DNA of 64,000 nucleotides from RYN-133 sp963754285 (GCA_963754285.1 CAVWFN010000007.1:868001-932000); one strand, 5' to 3'. Shown: positions 9,030-18,081, numbered from the stretch's first letter. Numbers and translations are program-made. Notes: a model not told the origin generated them from the letters alone.

Positions 9030-10154
9030 ATGTCCGAACACGTCCATGCGGTGCATCCCGAACCGGACATGGTGCAGCTGCTCACGCCGGAAGGTCAGCG
9101 CGTCGAGCACCCCGACTACGCACTCGACATCACCGACGACGAGATCGCCTCGCTCTACCGCGACCTCGTCCTCGTCCGCCGCATCGACACCGAGGCGATC
9201 GCGCTGCAGCGTCAGGGCGAACTCGGACTGTGGGCCAGCCTGCTCGGTCAGGAAGCCGCGCAGATCGGCGCCGGTCGTGCGCTGAAGAAGCAGGACATGT
9301 CGTTCCCGACCTATCGCGAGCACGGTGTTGCGTGGTGCCGCGACGTCGACCCGCTGACACTGCTCGGGCTGTACCGCGGAACGAACCTCGGCGGCTGGGA
9401 CCCCAAGGCCAACAACTTCAACCTGTACACGATCGTGATCGGCGCGCAGACGCTGCACGCGACCGGTTACGCGATGGGTGTCGTCCGCGACGGCGCTGTC
9501 GGGACGGGTGATCCGGAGCGCGACACCGCAGTGCTCGCCTTCTTCGGCGACGGCGCATCGAGCCAGGGCGACGTCAACGAGTCATTCGTGTGGTCGGCCG
9601 CCGGCAACCTCCCGATCGTGTTCTTCTGCCAGAACAACCAGTGGGCGATCAGCGAGCCGGTCGAGCGGCAGAGCCGGGTTCCGCTCTACCAGCGTTCGGC
9701 CGGTTTCGGCTTCCCGGGCGTGCGCGTCGACGGCAACGATGTGCTCGGGTGCCTCGCGGTCACGCGCAAGGCGCTGGACGACGCACGCAGCGCGCAGGGC
9801 CCGACGTTCATCGAGGCGTACACGTATCGCATGAACCCGCACACGACCAACGACGACCCGCGCCGCTACCGGCTCGGCAGCGAGGCCGAGACCTGGAAGC
9901 TGAAGGACCCGATCGAGCGAGTACGCGCCTACCTGACCCGCGAGGCCCAGATCGAACCGTCGTTCTTCGATGATGTCGACGCCGAGGCGAAGGCCCTGGC
10001 CGAACACGTCCGCAAGGGATGTCGCGAGTTGCCCGACCCGACACCCGAGTCGCTGTTCGACAACGTCCACGTGACGATGCCCGACGACTTGCGCGCCCAG
10101 CGCGACGACTTCGTGGAGTTTGTGTCTGCTCTGGACGAGAGTGCAACGCGATGA
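9030..10154 (+). CDS. bkdA: Branched-chain 2-oxoacid (or pyruvate) dehydrogenase E1 alpha subunit
   Basis: This 374-residue protein is the thiamine-diphosphate-binding alpha chain of a heterotetrameric E1 that decarboxylates a 2-oxoacid and passes the acyl group to the lipoyl arm of E2. The TPP/Mg motif runs from FFGDGASSQGDVNESF to FFCQNNQWAIS, giving the GDG...NN pattern. The phosphorylation-loop region YRMNPHTTNDDPRRYR is also present. The ATG at 9030 has a good ribosome-binding site (GAGGAG, 5 bases upstream). It is the first gene of an E1alpha-E1beta-E2 operon. No E3 (lipoamide dehydrogenase) gene is in the window. Branched-chain versus pyruvate specificity is not decided by sequence inspection; actinobacterial homologs in this three-gene form are usually the branched-chain enzyme. 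Confidence 0.88.
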   Translation: MSEHVHAVHPEPDMVQLLTPEGQRVEHPDYALDITDDEIASLYRDLVLVRRIDTEAIALQRQGELGLWASLLGQEAAQIGAGRALKKQDMSFPTYREHGVAWCRDVDPLTLLGLYRGTNLGGWDPKANNFNLYTIVIGAQTLHATGYAMGVVRDGAVGTGDPERDTAVLAFFGDGASSQGDVNESFVWSAAGNLPIVFFCQNNQWAISEPVERQSRVPLYQRSAGFGFPGVRVDGNDVLGCLAVTRKALDDARSAQGPTFIEAYTYRMNPHTTNDDPRRYRLGSEAETWKLKDPIERVRAYLTREAQIEPSFFDDVDAEAKALAEHVRKGCRELPDPTPESLFDNVHVTMPDDLRAQRDDFVEFVSALDESATR

Positions 10155-10251
10155 GCGCTCGCGCGAAGAGCCCAGTCATCAGCGCGGCGAAGCCGCGATC
10201 GTGCTCGATGATCCACCCGAGCGCAGCGAGCGGTGGAGAGGAGACACGAGG

Positions 10252-11223
10252 ATGACTGCAGCAAGTATGGCGAAAGCGCTGAACGACGGCTTGCGCAAGG
10301 CGATGGAGGACGACCCCAAGGTCGTCATCATGGGCGAGGACGTCGGCAAGCTCGGCGGCGTCTTCCGCATCACCGACGGCCTGCAGAAGGACTTCGGCGA
10401 AGATCGTGTCATCGACACCCCGCTGGCCGAGTCGGGCATCATCGGCACGGCGGTCGGTCTCGCGATCCGCGGCTACCGGCCGGTGTGCGAGATCCAGTTC
10501 GACGGGTTCGTCTTTCCCGGGTTCGACCAGATCGTCAGCCAGGTCGCGAAGTTCCACAACCGCTCGGCCGGCCTGGTGAAGATGCCGATCACGATCCGCA
10601 TCCCGTTCGGCGGTGGCATCGGCGCGGTCGAACACCACAGCGAATCCCCGGAGACCTACTTCGCGCACACAGCCGGGCTCAAGGTCGTCGCCTGCTCCAA
10701 TGCGTCCGATTCCTTCTGGATGATCCAGCAGGCCATCGCCGACGACGACCCGGTGATCTTCTTCGAGCCGAAGCGGCTCTACCACGCAGCGAAGGCCGAG
10801 ATCGCCGAGACGCCGATCCCGCTCTACAGCGCGCGCACCGTCCGTCCCGGCAAGGACGTCACCGTCGTGGCCTATGGCCCGACCGTGTCGACGTCGCTCG
10901 CGGCTGCCGAAGCTGCCGCAGAGGACGGCATCGAACTCGAGGTCATCGACCTGCGCTCGGTATCGCCTCTCGACATGCCCACCGTCGTCGAATCGGTCAA
11001 GCGCACCGGACGGCTGATCGTGGTGCACGAGGCGCCGCACAGCTTCGGCATCGGCGCCGAGGTCGCGGCGCGCGTGATGGAAGAGGCGTTCTACTCCCTC
11101 GAGGCGCCGGTGCTGCGCGTTGCGGGGTACGACACCCCGTATCCGCCGAGCCGCCTCGAACACGAATGGCTGCCCAACCTCGACCGCGTTCTCGACACGG
11201 TCGACAAGATCATGGAGTACTGA
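10252..11223 (+). CDS. bkdB: 2-oxoacid dehydrogenase E1 beta subunit
   Basis: This 323-residue beta chain contains the transketolase-like pyrimidine-binding domain (MGEDVGKLGGVFRITDGLQ, then DTPLAESGIIGTAVGLAIRG) and the C-terminal transketolase domain (TVVAYGPTVSTSLAAA, and a VVHEAPHSFG block). It pairs with the preceding alpha subunit to form E1. Upstream of the ATG at 10252 lies GAGAGGAGACACGAGG, a strong ribosome-binding region. The 97-base gap from the alpha gene contains no recognisable gene. It ends 6 bases before the E2 start, so the three genes are co-transcribed. Family length and motifs are complete. Confidence 0.9.
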   Translation: MTAASMAKALNDGLRKAMEDDPKVVIMGEDVGKLGGVFRITDGLQKDFGEDRVIDTPLAESGIIGTAVGLAIRGYRPVCEIQFDGFVFPGFDQIVSQVAKFHNRSAGLVKMPITIRIPFGGGIGAVEHHSESPETYFAHTAGLKVVACSNASDSFWMIQQAIADDDPVIFFEPKRLYHAAKAEIAETPIPLYSARTVRPGKDVTVVAYGPTVSTSLAAAEAAAEDGIELEVIDLRSVSPLDMPTVVESVKRTGRLIVVHEAPHSFGIGAEVAARVMEEAFYSLEAPVLRVAGYDTPYPPSRLEHEWLPNLDRVLDTVDKIMEY

Positions 11224-11229
11224 TCCGTC

Positions 11230-12621
11230 ATGCCGGTCCAGCAGTTCAAGTTGCCCGACCTCGGTGAAGGTCTCACCGAGGGCGACATCCTCAAGTGGAC
11301 GGTCGCCGTCGGCGACACCGTCGAGGTGAACGACACGATCGCCGAGGTCGAGACCGTCAAGGCCGCGGTCGAGCTGCCGTCGCCCTACGCCGGCACGGTC
11401 ACGGCGCTGCTCGCCGACGAGGGGACGACCGTTCCGGTCGGTACGCCGATCATCTCGATCGACACCGGCTCCGACACTGCGGCCGAGAACGCGGCGGCCG
11501 GTGAGGACATGGTGCCGACCGTGCCCGGCGAGGCCGGCACCGAAGAGAAGCAGCTGACGCTGGTCGGTTACGGCCCGCGCGAAGAGACCGGACGGCGTCG
11601 CCGCCGTCGTCCGACCAACGGGTCGGTCGCGTCCGAGGGCGCGCAGGTGTCGTTCAACCTGCCTCCGGCCCCGTCGGGCCCGGAGCCGACGGCGGTCGAG
11701 GAGCCTGTTCCGCCGCAGACCCGAGCGCTGGCCAAGCCGCCGGTGCGCAAGCTTGCCAAGTCTCTCGGCGTCGACCTCGGTGCGGTCCGCGCGACCGGCC
11801 CGAACGGCACCGTGTCTCGTGACGACGTCCAGGCCGCCGCCGGACAGTGGTCAGATTCGGGGCACAGTGGTCAGTCGCAACTGACCACTGCGGCCCGAAC
11901 CAACCACTCCGGGCAGCGCGAGACGCGGATCCCGATCAAGGGCGTCCGCAAGCACACTGCGGCTGCGATGGTCTCGAGCGCGTTCACCGCGCCGCACGTC
12001 ACCGAGTTCGTGACCTGCGACGTGACCGCGATGATGGAGCTGCGCGATCGGGTGGCCGCACGCCGCGAGTTCCGCGGGGTCAAGGTCAGCCCGTTGCTGT
12101 TCGTGGCGAAGGCCGTCATTCTCGCCGCGCGCAAGACGCCGTCGATCAACTCGACCTGGGACGAGCCCGCCGGCGAGATCGTGCAGAAGAACTACGTGAA
12201 TCTCGGCATCGCTGCCGCGACCGAGCGGGGTCTGATCGTTCCGAACATCAAGGACGCCGACCAGCTGTCGCTGCTCGGGCTGGCTCAGGCCATCGGCGAG
12301 CTGACCGAAACAGCTCGTGCCGGGAAGACCTCCCCGACCGACATGAGCGGCGGCTCGATCACGATCACGAACGTCGGGGTCTTCGGCGTCGACACCGGCA
12401 CACCGATCCTGAACCCCGGCGAGGCCGGCATCGTGGCCTTCGGTGCGATCAACCGTCGGCCCTGGGTGGTCGGCGCCGGCGAGGACGAGCGCATCGAGCC
12501 GCGCTGGGTCACCCAACTCGCGGTCTCCTTCGACCACCGCCTGGTCGACGGGCAGCAGGGTTCACAGTTCCTGGCCGACGTCGCGGCCGTCCTCAGCGAC
12601 CCCGGACTCGCCTTACTGTAA
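11230..12621 (+). CDS. bkdC: 2-oxoacid dehydrogenase E2, dihydrolipoamide acyltransferase
   Basis: This 463-residue E2 has three parts. A lipoyl domain covers about residues 1-77 with lipoyl-lysine Lys44 in VETVKAAVELPSP. A peripheral-subunit-binding domain lies at about 155-205 (VRKLAKSLGVDLGAVRATGP). The catalytic acyltransferase domain ends with the active-site motif SFDHRLVDGQQG. The linker after the binding domain (residues about 205-221) is encoded by a repeat-like hairpin containing AGTGGTCAG copies, described separately. The variable linker could tolerate such an insertion. The gene directly follows E1 beta. In-frame placement of the repeat leaves the protein apparently functional. 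Confidence 0.9.
   Translation: MPVQQFKLPDLGEGLTEGDILKWTVAVGDTVEVNDTIAEVETVKAAVELPSPYAGTVTALLADEGTTVPVGTPIISIDTGSDTAAENAAAGEDMVPTVPGEAGTEEKQLTLVGYGPREETGRRRRRRPTNGSVASEGAQVSFNLPPAPSGPEPTAVEEPVPPQTRALAKPPVRKLAKSLGVDLGAVRATGPNGTVSRDDVQAAAGQWSDSGHSGQSQLTTAARTNHSGQRETRIPIKGVRKHTAAAMVSSAFTAPHVTEFVTCDVTAMMELRDRVAARREFRGVKVSPLLFVAKAVILAARKTPSINSTWDEPAGEIVQKNYVNLGIAAATERGLIVPNIKDADQLSLLGLAQAIGELTETARAGKTSPTDMSGGSITITNVGVFGVDTGTPILNPGEAGIVAFGAINRRPWVVGAGEDERIEPRWVTQLAVSFDHRLVDGQQGSQFLADVAAVLSDPGLALL
11844..11890 (+). repeat. AGTGGTCA-type inverted repeat inside the E2 linker
   Basis: The stretch contains ACAGTGGTCAG at 11844, then CAGTGGTCAGT at 11865-11875. After a four-base loop comes the exact complement ACTGACCACTG at 11880-11890, a perfect 11-bp stem. 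The same core (AGTGGTCA/TGACCACT) forms nested hairpins in the intergenic region near 48.6 kb, so it belongs to a dispersed family. Here it is in frame and encodes Ser, His, Gly, Gln and Thr-rich linker residues. Confidence 0.75.
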
Positions 12622-12726
12622 AATTCGCGTAAAACAGTGTGATCCGCGGCACGCGCGGGCATACCGCTTCGCTTTCTTCGGTTGGAACAGGCATCCTGGT
12701 TAAGAATCATCAGACCGAGAAAGGCA

Positions 12727-12876
12727 ATGCCGATGTCCCGCACGTCCACGCTGGTCCGCAAGCTCACCCAGCGTCGCTTCTCCCGTGAGTTCGAGCGCGC
12801 CCTGCGCAACGCGTCGCCGTCGATGGCTCAGGAGCTTCGCGCGATCGCGTCCCGCTCCCAGGTCGGCGGTCTCTGA
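12727..12876 (+). CDS. Small conserved basic protein of unknown function
   Basis: A 49-residue open frame begins at ATG 12727, with a second in-frame ATG at 12733, preceded by GAGAAAGG as ribosome-binding site. The product is basic and helical (LVRKLTQRRFSREFERALRN, then MAQELRAIASR). It resembles short actinobacterial hypothetical proteins with a similar Arg-rich helix followed by an ELRAIA-type end, but no function is known. It sits alone after the bkd operon and is followed by a hairpin terminator, which supports it being a separately ended transcript. A 100-base upstream gap with lower GC content could carry its promoter. Confidence 0.6.
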   Translation: MPMSRTSTLVRKLTQRRFSREFERALRNASPSMAQELRAIASRSQVGGL

Positions 12877-12898
12877 CCCGACCAGCGCAGCGTCAACA

Positions 12899-12930
12899 AC
12901 GCCCGCCCGTCCCATGGACGCGGCGGGCGT
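12899..12930 (+). terminator. Hairpin terminator after the small ORF and bkd operon
   Basis: ACGCCCGCC at 12899-12907 pairs perfectly with GGCGGGCGT at 12922-12930 (9 bp, 14-base loop). It lies between the 3' end of a plus-strand gene (12876) and that of a minus-strand gene (12947), so it can serve both. No long T-run follows, as is usual in high-GC actinobacteria. Confidence 0.65.
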
Positions 12931-12946
12931 CGTGTTCGGCGGTGGG

Positions 12947-13543
12947 TTACTCGGTGGGGATCCGGTCCGGCGGAAAGATCCGCTCGACGTTCTCGCGCGT
13001 CAGCCGCAGGAAGACGCCTTCGGCGCTGGCCGTAACCGTGCCATCGACGCTCGCCTCGGCGCCCACGAACACCTTGCGGCCCTCGCGGCGATCGACCCAG
13101 GCGGCAACCCGCACCGGCGTCTCGAGCGGTGTCGGCGCCCGGTAACGCACCTCGAGCGAGACCGTCATCGCGGCATGCCCGGCGACGAACACGGCCGTGC
13201 CCATCGCGTGGTCGAACATCAACGAGAGCACGCCACCGTGCACCAGACCCGGTCCGCCCTCGAACGCGGCACCGAGCCTCACCTCACCCGAGACGCCACG
13301 CTCGTCGGGCTCCAGATAGAGCTGCGGACCGGTCGGATGCGCCCGCCCGCCGACCAGGCTGACCGGGTGGAACGGACTGTCGTGCACCCAGGCGCGCCGC
13401 GGTAGTTCGCGAAGCCGCGCGGCCTGCTTCTCGAGGTCACCGGCGACCACGTCGAGGTCGGCGGGCTCGGCTCCGCTGCGTGCGACGAGATCGGCGAGCT
13501 CGCGCACCGCAGCTGCGATGCGCTCGCGCGACTCGTCGGACAT
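12947..13543 (-). CDS. PaaI/hotdog-fold acyl-CoA thioesterase-like protein
   Basis: This is a protein of about 198 residues. Its C-terminal two thirds form a hotdog thioesterase domain, seen from GPGLVHGGVLSLMFDHAMG (active-site helix) and the following strand MTVSLEVRYRAPTPLETPV. The N-terminal 70 residues are helical and include HDSPFHPVSLVGGRAHPTGP, a feature of actinobacterial PaaI-like proteins. The start is taken at ATG 13543; an ATG at 13564 is also in frame. The substrate is presumably an acyl-CoA. It is divergent, with about 25 bases between starts, from the thioredoxin-NHL gene, so promoters overlap. Confidence 0.78.
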   Translation of the reverse strand: MSDESRERIAAAVRELADLVARSGAEPADLDVVAGDLEKQAARLRELPRRAWVHDSPFHPVSLVGGRAHPTGPQLYLEPDERGVSGEVRLGAAFEGGPGLVHGGVLSLMFDHAMGTAVFVAGHAAMTVSLEVRYRAPTPLETPVRVAAWVDRREGRKVFVGAEASVDGTVTASAEGVFLRLTRENVERIFPPDRIPTE

Positions 13544-13567
13544 GCGCGCAACCCTACGGAACAATGC

Positions 13568-15335
13568 GTGGCCACGATGCCTTCACGAGATGTGGCCCAC
13601 GTTCGCGTCCGAGCGCCCGAGTTGGTCGCCGGTACCTGGTTCAACACGTCCGGCCCGTTGACGCTCGCCGGCCTTCGCGGCCGCTGGGTTCTGCTCGACT
13701 TCTGGACGAGCTGCTGCGGCAACTGCCTGCACATCATCGACGAACTGCGCCCGTTCGAGGCGAAGTACCACGACGTGCTCACTGTCATCGGCGTCCACTC
13801 GCCGAAGTTCTCGCACGAGAAGGCCGACGAGACGGTGGAGGCGGCCGTCGAGCGCAACGAGGTCGCGCATCCGGTGCTCAACGATCCCGAGATGCGGTTG
13901 TGGCGCCAGTACGCGGTCAAGGCCTGGCCCACGCTCGTGTTGATCGACCCGGACGGATACGTCGTCGCCCAGGCGGCGGGCGAGGGCCAGGTAAGCGCAC
14001 TCGACATGACGATCGCCGAGCTGTCGCCGAACTACGCGCTGCGCCGCGGGGACGAGCCGTACGTCCCGTCGACGCCGACGCCGACCACTTTGCGCTTTCC
14101 GGCAAAGGCGATTCGCCTACAATCAGGGAACCCTGATGGTGGCGGATGCCGGCCATCATCAGCTCGTCGAACTCGACGGCGACACAGTCGTGCGCCGCAT
14201 CGGCGACGGCACCCGCGGCCGCACTGACGAGCCGCTGCGCTTCGCCGAACCGAACGGGCTGGCCGAGCTGGACGGCGATGTGTTCGTCGCCGACACCGCG
14301 AATCATTTGCTGCGGCGCGTCCACCTCGATGACGGCTCACTCGTGCACACCATCGATCTCGCACACGAGTTGCGTGACGCGCGCACGATCACCGGCGTCA
14401 TTCCGGCGGCGCTCTCGCCGTGGGACGTCGCCTGGTGGCCCGCGCTCGGCAAGCTTGTCGTCGCTGCCGCGGGAGTGCACCTGCTGCTCGCAGTCGATCC
14501 CGCCACAGGTGCCACCGACGTGCTCGCCGGGACGACCGTCGAGGGATTGCGCGACGGCCCGGCTCGCGACGGCTGGCTCGCCCAACCATCAGGGTTGGCT
14601 GTCGACAACGACCGGATCTGGTTCGTCGACTCCGAGACCTCGGCGCTGCGTTACCTGACCGTCGACGGCACGCTGCACACCGTGATCGGCGAGGGCCTGT
14701 TCGACTTCGGCCATGTCGACGGGCCGGCGAAGACCGCCCGACTGCAGCACCCGCTCGGGGTCACTGTGCTCGCGGACGGATCGGTTGCGGTGCTCGACAC
14801 CTACAACGGCGCGGTGCGTCGCTACGACCCGCGCACCGATGAGGTCACCACCCTCGCCGCCGACCTGGACGAGCCGTCCGGAGCCGTGCTCGTCGACGGC
14901 GACCTTGTCGTCGTCGAGTCGGCTGCGCATCGCCTCGTCCGTCCGGTACCGAGCGCCGAGCTGGTCACCGAAGCACCGCAGCACACCGCGAGACCCGTCG
15001 CGCTCGTTGCGCCCGGAGCAGTGCGGCTCGATGTGCGGTTCGTGCCTGCGCCGGGACGAGAGCTGGACGAGCGTTACGGCCCATCCAGCCAGCTCACCGT
15101 GTCCGCGTCACCACCGGAGCTCCTCGTCTCCGGGGCGGGCGAGGGTACCGACCTGTCCCGCGAGCTCGTCCTCGCCGAGAGCGGCACTGGTGTGCTGCAG
15201 GTCGTCGCGCAGGCCGCCTCGTGCGACGAAGGCGCCGAGCACCCCGCTTGCTACCTGGCGCGCCAGGACTGGGGCGTACCGATCGAGATCACGCGCTCTG
15301 GCGAAGCCCGCGTCGAGTTGGTGCTTCTGGGCTGA
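13568..15335 (+). pseudogene. Thioredoxin/NHL-repeat fusion protein split by a frameshift
   Basis: The first part, from GTG 13568, is a thioredoxin-like domain with FWTSCCGNCLHIIDELRPFE at about residues 45-65, giving the CxxC-type redox motif CCGNC. It reads on to LRFPAKAIRLQSG and then loses homology. The second part resumes in another frame as LMVADAGHHQLVELDGD and continues through a beta-propeller of NHL repeats (PNGLAELDGDVFVADTANH, DTYNGAVRRYDP) to 15335. Bacterial thioredoxin-NHL fusions of about 590 residues resemble animal NHLRC2. Removing one base in GGGAACCC (14127-14134) gives a continuous frame. The ATG at 14136 has no convincing ribosome-binding site, so two separate genes are less likely than a frameshift. 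Confidence 0.75.
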
Positions 15336-15757
15336 GCGAGCGCACGCATCGCGTCACGATGCGCTGGTCCTTCAGCGGGCCGGTCACGTCCCACAACACC
15401 CGCAGTCGGGTGCGGCCGTGGTCGATGCGGATCAGCCCGCGGTACAGGTCGGCGCGGCACGGGTGCTCGACCAGCTCGCCCGGACGCCACGCATGGAACG
15501 GGCGGCCATCGGTGAAGCGCACCTCCCACCCGTCACCCACGGGGACGATGTGCAGCTCGCGGGTCACCTCGTAACGCCCGCCGTCCCAGTAGCAGCTCAC
15601 CCAGTTCGAGCCAGTGGACGACCGATCCGACCAGGGTCAGCTCGAGCCAGCCGTTGACCTGACCGAACCCACCGACGTGCCGGTCGACCAGTCGCCGCTC
15701 GAGCTGCCACACGCCCAGCAGGTCTGTCGGGCGCGGGCTGGTCAGCAACGCGGTCAC
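15289..15757 (-). pseudogene. DUF6314-family protein with a one-base frameshift
   Basis: The N-terminal part from ATG 15757 (DLLGVWQLERRLVDRHVGGF) and the C-terminal part in another frame (WDGGRYEVTRELHIVPVGDG, FHAWRPGELVEHPCRADLYR) together make a typical protein of about 155 residues of this lipocalin-like family. Function is unknown. Removing one base near 15590 joins GELL to WDGGRY. The 3' end overlaps the end of the thioredoxin-NHL gene by 47 bases. This is the fourth interrupted gene in the first 16 kb. Confidence 0.65.
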
Positions 15758-15809
15758 ACCACCATCCTGTCAGGACAATGAGCCGATTCCGCGACACCGA
15801 ACACGTGGA

Positions 15810-16148
15810 TCACCGCACGATCGACGCCGCAACCTTCTTCGGGACGCACATCGCCCACGCGTCGATGACCAGTTCGCGCAGCTCTTCGAAGTCAAGGGCC
15901 GCCAGCCTCGCCCGCACCCAGTTGTACCTCTCGTCCGAGGCCAGCGGCATCAGGAACTTGTCGGGATCACTGGCTACCAGCGCCTCGCGTTCGAGCTTCG
16001 GGAACGCGAAGCCCATCAAGGTCTCGTCGCGCGACAACGACAAGAACACCAACCGACCCACGCGGAACTTGACCCGGTCGGCCACGACCGCCTCGTAAGC
16101 ACGCGGCAGACCCGACACGATCTCGCGGATATCGGCGATGCTCACCAC
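15810..16148 (-). CDS. MmcQ/YjbR-family protein
   Basis: This 112-residue protein has the MmcQ/YjbR cysteine-clip, CyaY-like fold. Recognisable features are VSGLPRAYEAVVADRVKFRV at the start and DERYNWVRARLAALDFEELR followed by DAWAMCVPKKVAA at the end. Some members bind DNA, but no molecular role is established. It is divergent from a deazaflavin-dependent oxidoreductase gene. Length and start (ATG 16148) match the family. Confidence 0.8.
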   Translation of the reverse strand: MVSIADIREIVSGLPRAYEAVVADRVKFRVGRLVFLSLSRDETLMGFAFPKLEREALVASDPDKFLMPLASDERYNWVRARLAALDFEELRELVIDAWAMCVPKKVAASIVR

Positions 16149-16202
16149 AGCCAGCAGCGTTCAACAGGGCACCGACAACGCGCCCGGGTTACGGTCGCAG
16201 AC

Positions 16203-16628
16203 ATGCCCAGCGACCTCGTACTCAAGGCCATGAACACGACGCACCGCGTCGTGCTCGCCCTCACCGGCAACCGGCTCGGCTCGAGCATCGCGGGGATGCC
16301 GTCGCTGGAACTGACCACAACCGGGCGCAAGAGCGGTCAACCGCGCGCGGTCATGCTGACCTCGCCGCTGCAGCGCGACGACACGTATGTCGTGGTGGCC
16401 TCACGTGGCGGCGACGACACCCACCCGGCCTGGTTCCTGAACCTGCGCGACAACCCGGCCGTCGAGGTCAAGCTCGTCGGCAAGGCGAAGCAGAAGATGC
16501 AGGCGCGCGTCGCGACCGCCGACGAGCGCGCCGAGATGTGGCCGCAGATCACCAGTAAGTACCGCAACTACGCCGGATATCAGAAGAAGACCGACCGCGA
16601 GATCCCGCTCGTCCTGCTCGAGCCCTGA
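16203..16628 (+). CDS. Deazaflavin (F420)-dependent nitroreductase-family protein (DUF385/Ddn-like)
   Basis: This 141-residue split-beta-barrel protein has the signature of F420H2-dependent quinone/nitro reductases: ELTTTGRKSGQPRAVMLTSP, then RGGDDTHPAWFLNLRDNPAV. Known members reduce quinones or nitro compounds with F420H2. The physiological electron acceptor here is unknown. The start is ATG 16203. It is followed after 29 bases by an LLM-type oxidoreductase that probably also uses F420, so the two may be co-expressed redox enzymes. Confidence 0.83.
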   Translation: MPSDLVLKAMNTTHRVVLALTGNRLGSSIAGMPSLELTTTGRKSGQPRAVMLTSPLQRDDTYVVVASRGGDDTHPAWFLNLRDNPAVEVKLVGKAKQKMQARVATADERAEMWPQITSKYRNYAGYQKKTDREIPLVLLEP

Positions 16629-16657
16629 GATTTTCCGTGGCGCAGTAGCGTCGAGAG

Positions 16658-17440
16658 GTGACCTCTTCGCGACCAGTCCGCATCGGACTTCAGCTGCAGC
16701 CCCAGCACGCCGACTACTCCGCCATTCATGACACCGTCCGCAGGGCGGAGGACATGGGCGTCGACGTGATCTTCAACTGGGATCATTTCTATCCGCTCTA
16801 CGGCGAGCCCGACGGCAAGCACTTCGAGTGCTGGACGATGCTCGGTGCCTGGGCCGAGCAGACGAGCCGCGTCGAGATCGGCGCACTGGTGACCTGCAAC
16901 AGCTACCGCAATCCCGAACTGCTCGCCGACATGGCCCGCACGGTCGATCACATGAGCGGCGGACGGCTGATCTTCGGTATCGGGTCGGGCTGGTTCGAGC
17001 GCGACTACGACGAGTACGGCTACGAGTTCGGGACGGCCGGTGGCCGCCTCGACCAGCTCGCCGCGGACCTGCCGCGAATCGAGAAGCGGTGGAGCAAGCT
17101 CAACCCCGCGCCGACGCGCGACATCCCCGTCCTCATCGGCGGCGGTGGTGAGAAGAAGACGCTGCGGCTCGTCGCCCAGCACGCCCACATCTGGCACTCG
17201 TTCAGCGACCTGGAGACCTTGCGGCGCAAGACGGGCATCTTGCACCAGCACTGTGCCGACGTCGGGCGCGACCCCGCCGAGATCGAACTGTCGGTCGGCA
17301 CCCCGCGAGGCAATCCGGCCGAGGTCGGCCCGCCGCTGCTCGAGGCCGGCGCCTCGCTGTTCACCGTCGGGCTGGACGGACCCGATTACGACGACCTCGC
17401 CCCGCTGCAGACCTGGCTCGACTGGCGAGCATCCCTCTGA
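16658..17440 (+). CDS. LLM-class F420-dependent oxidoreductase
   Basis: This 260-residue luciferase-like TIM-barrel protein has the F420-type LLM pattern: VRIGLQLQPQHADYSAIHDT, FNWDHFYPLYGEPDGKHFEC, and MSGGRLIFGIGSGWFERDYD with EYGYEFG. The GIGSGWFERDY block is characteristic of actinobacterial F420-dependent members. The GTG at 16658 has GAGAGG upstream. The substrate cannot be predicted. It follows the Ddn-like gene and precedes an AhpD-like gene, forming a redox group on the plus strand. Confidence 0.85.
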   Translation: MTSSRPVRIGLQLQPQHADYSAIHDTVRRAEDMGVDVIFNWDHFYPLYGEPDGKHFECWTMLGAWAEQTSRVEIGALVTCNSYRNPELLADMARTVDHMSGGRLIFGIGSGWFERDYDEYGYEFGTAGGRLDQLAADLPRIEKRWSKLNPAPTRDIPVLIGGGGEKKTLRLVAQHAHIWHSFSDLETLRRKTGILHQHCADVGRDPAEIELSVGTPRGNPAEVGPPLLEAGASLFTVGLDGPDYDDLAPLQTWLDWRASL

Positions 17441-17484
17441 GCTCGTATTCGGCTGTCTAGTACCGACAGCAGAAAGGTTGAGAG

Positions 17485-18081
17485 ATGGCTCGAATCGCGT
17501 GGTTCTTCGACGTCCCGGACGAGTCGAGCTTGCCCGAACGCATCCAGTCGCTGTTCGCGAAGGCGCGTGAGCGGCTCGGCTTCCTGCCGAACGTGTTCGC
17601 CAACTACAGCGTGCGTCCGGAACGGTTCTCGGCATGGTTCGCGCACTACCAGCAACTGCACGAGCCGACCGACAATTTGAGCGCGGCCGATCGCGAGATG
17701 ATCGCCGTCGTCGTCAGCGCATACAACCGGTGCACGTACTGCATCGTCTCGCACGGCCACGCGCTGCGAGTCGCGCTCGGCGGCGACCTGGCCGCTGAGG
17801 TGCTCGCCGACCACATCGCCACCAACTGGCGCCACGCCGACCTCGACGACCGGCAACGTGCGATCTGTGAATATGCAGAAAAGCTCACCGCGACCGCGCA
17901 CCGGATGACCGAAGCCGATCTCGAGTCGCTCGCCTCAGTCGGACTGACGAAGGACGAGGTGTGGGACGTCGTCGAGATCGCAGCGATGTACAACTTCACC
18001 AACCGCATGGCGTTGGCAACCGGCCAACAGCCCAATGTCGAGTACCACTACCGCGACCGCGGCCCGACCGAGAAGGATTAG
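17485..18081 (+). CDS. Peroxidase-related enzyme, AhpD/carboxymuconolactone-decarboxylase fold
   Basis: This 198-residue helical protein carries the AhpD-type redox motif CTYCIVSHGHAL (CxxC with downstream histidine) at about residues 87-98. It also has the ANYSVRPERFSAWFAHYQQL segment of the uncharacterised peroxidase-related family. Such proteins reduce peroxides through the cysteine pair, though direct activity is shown for few. The start is ATG 17485 with AGAAAGG upstream. The following DUF2630 gene starts 5 bases after its stop, so the two are co-transcribed. Confidence 0.85.
   Translation: MARIAWFFDVPDESSLPERIQSLFAKARERLGFLPNVFANYSVRPERFSAWFAHYQQLHEPTDNLSAADREMIAVVVSAYNRCTYCIVSHGHALRVALGGDLAAEVLADHIATNWRHADLDDRQRAICEYAEKLTATAHRMTEADLESLASVGLTKDEVWDVVEIAAMYNFTNRMALATGQQPNVEYHYRDRGPTEKD

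Noticed and set aside
6830..9085. N-terminal extension of the glucosidase frame to a 1654-residue protein
   Set aside because: The extension is antisense to the whole HelD-like gene, is low-complexity and Arg/Gly-rich, and lacks any family similarity.
14136..15335. Separate NHL-repeat gene starting at 14136
   Set aside because: There is no ribosome-binding site, and its first residues directly continue the thioredoxin-NHL consensus from the preceding frame.
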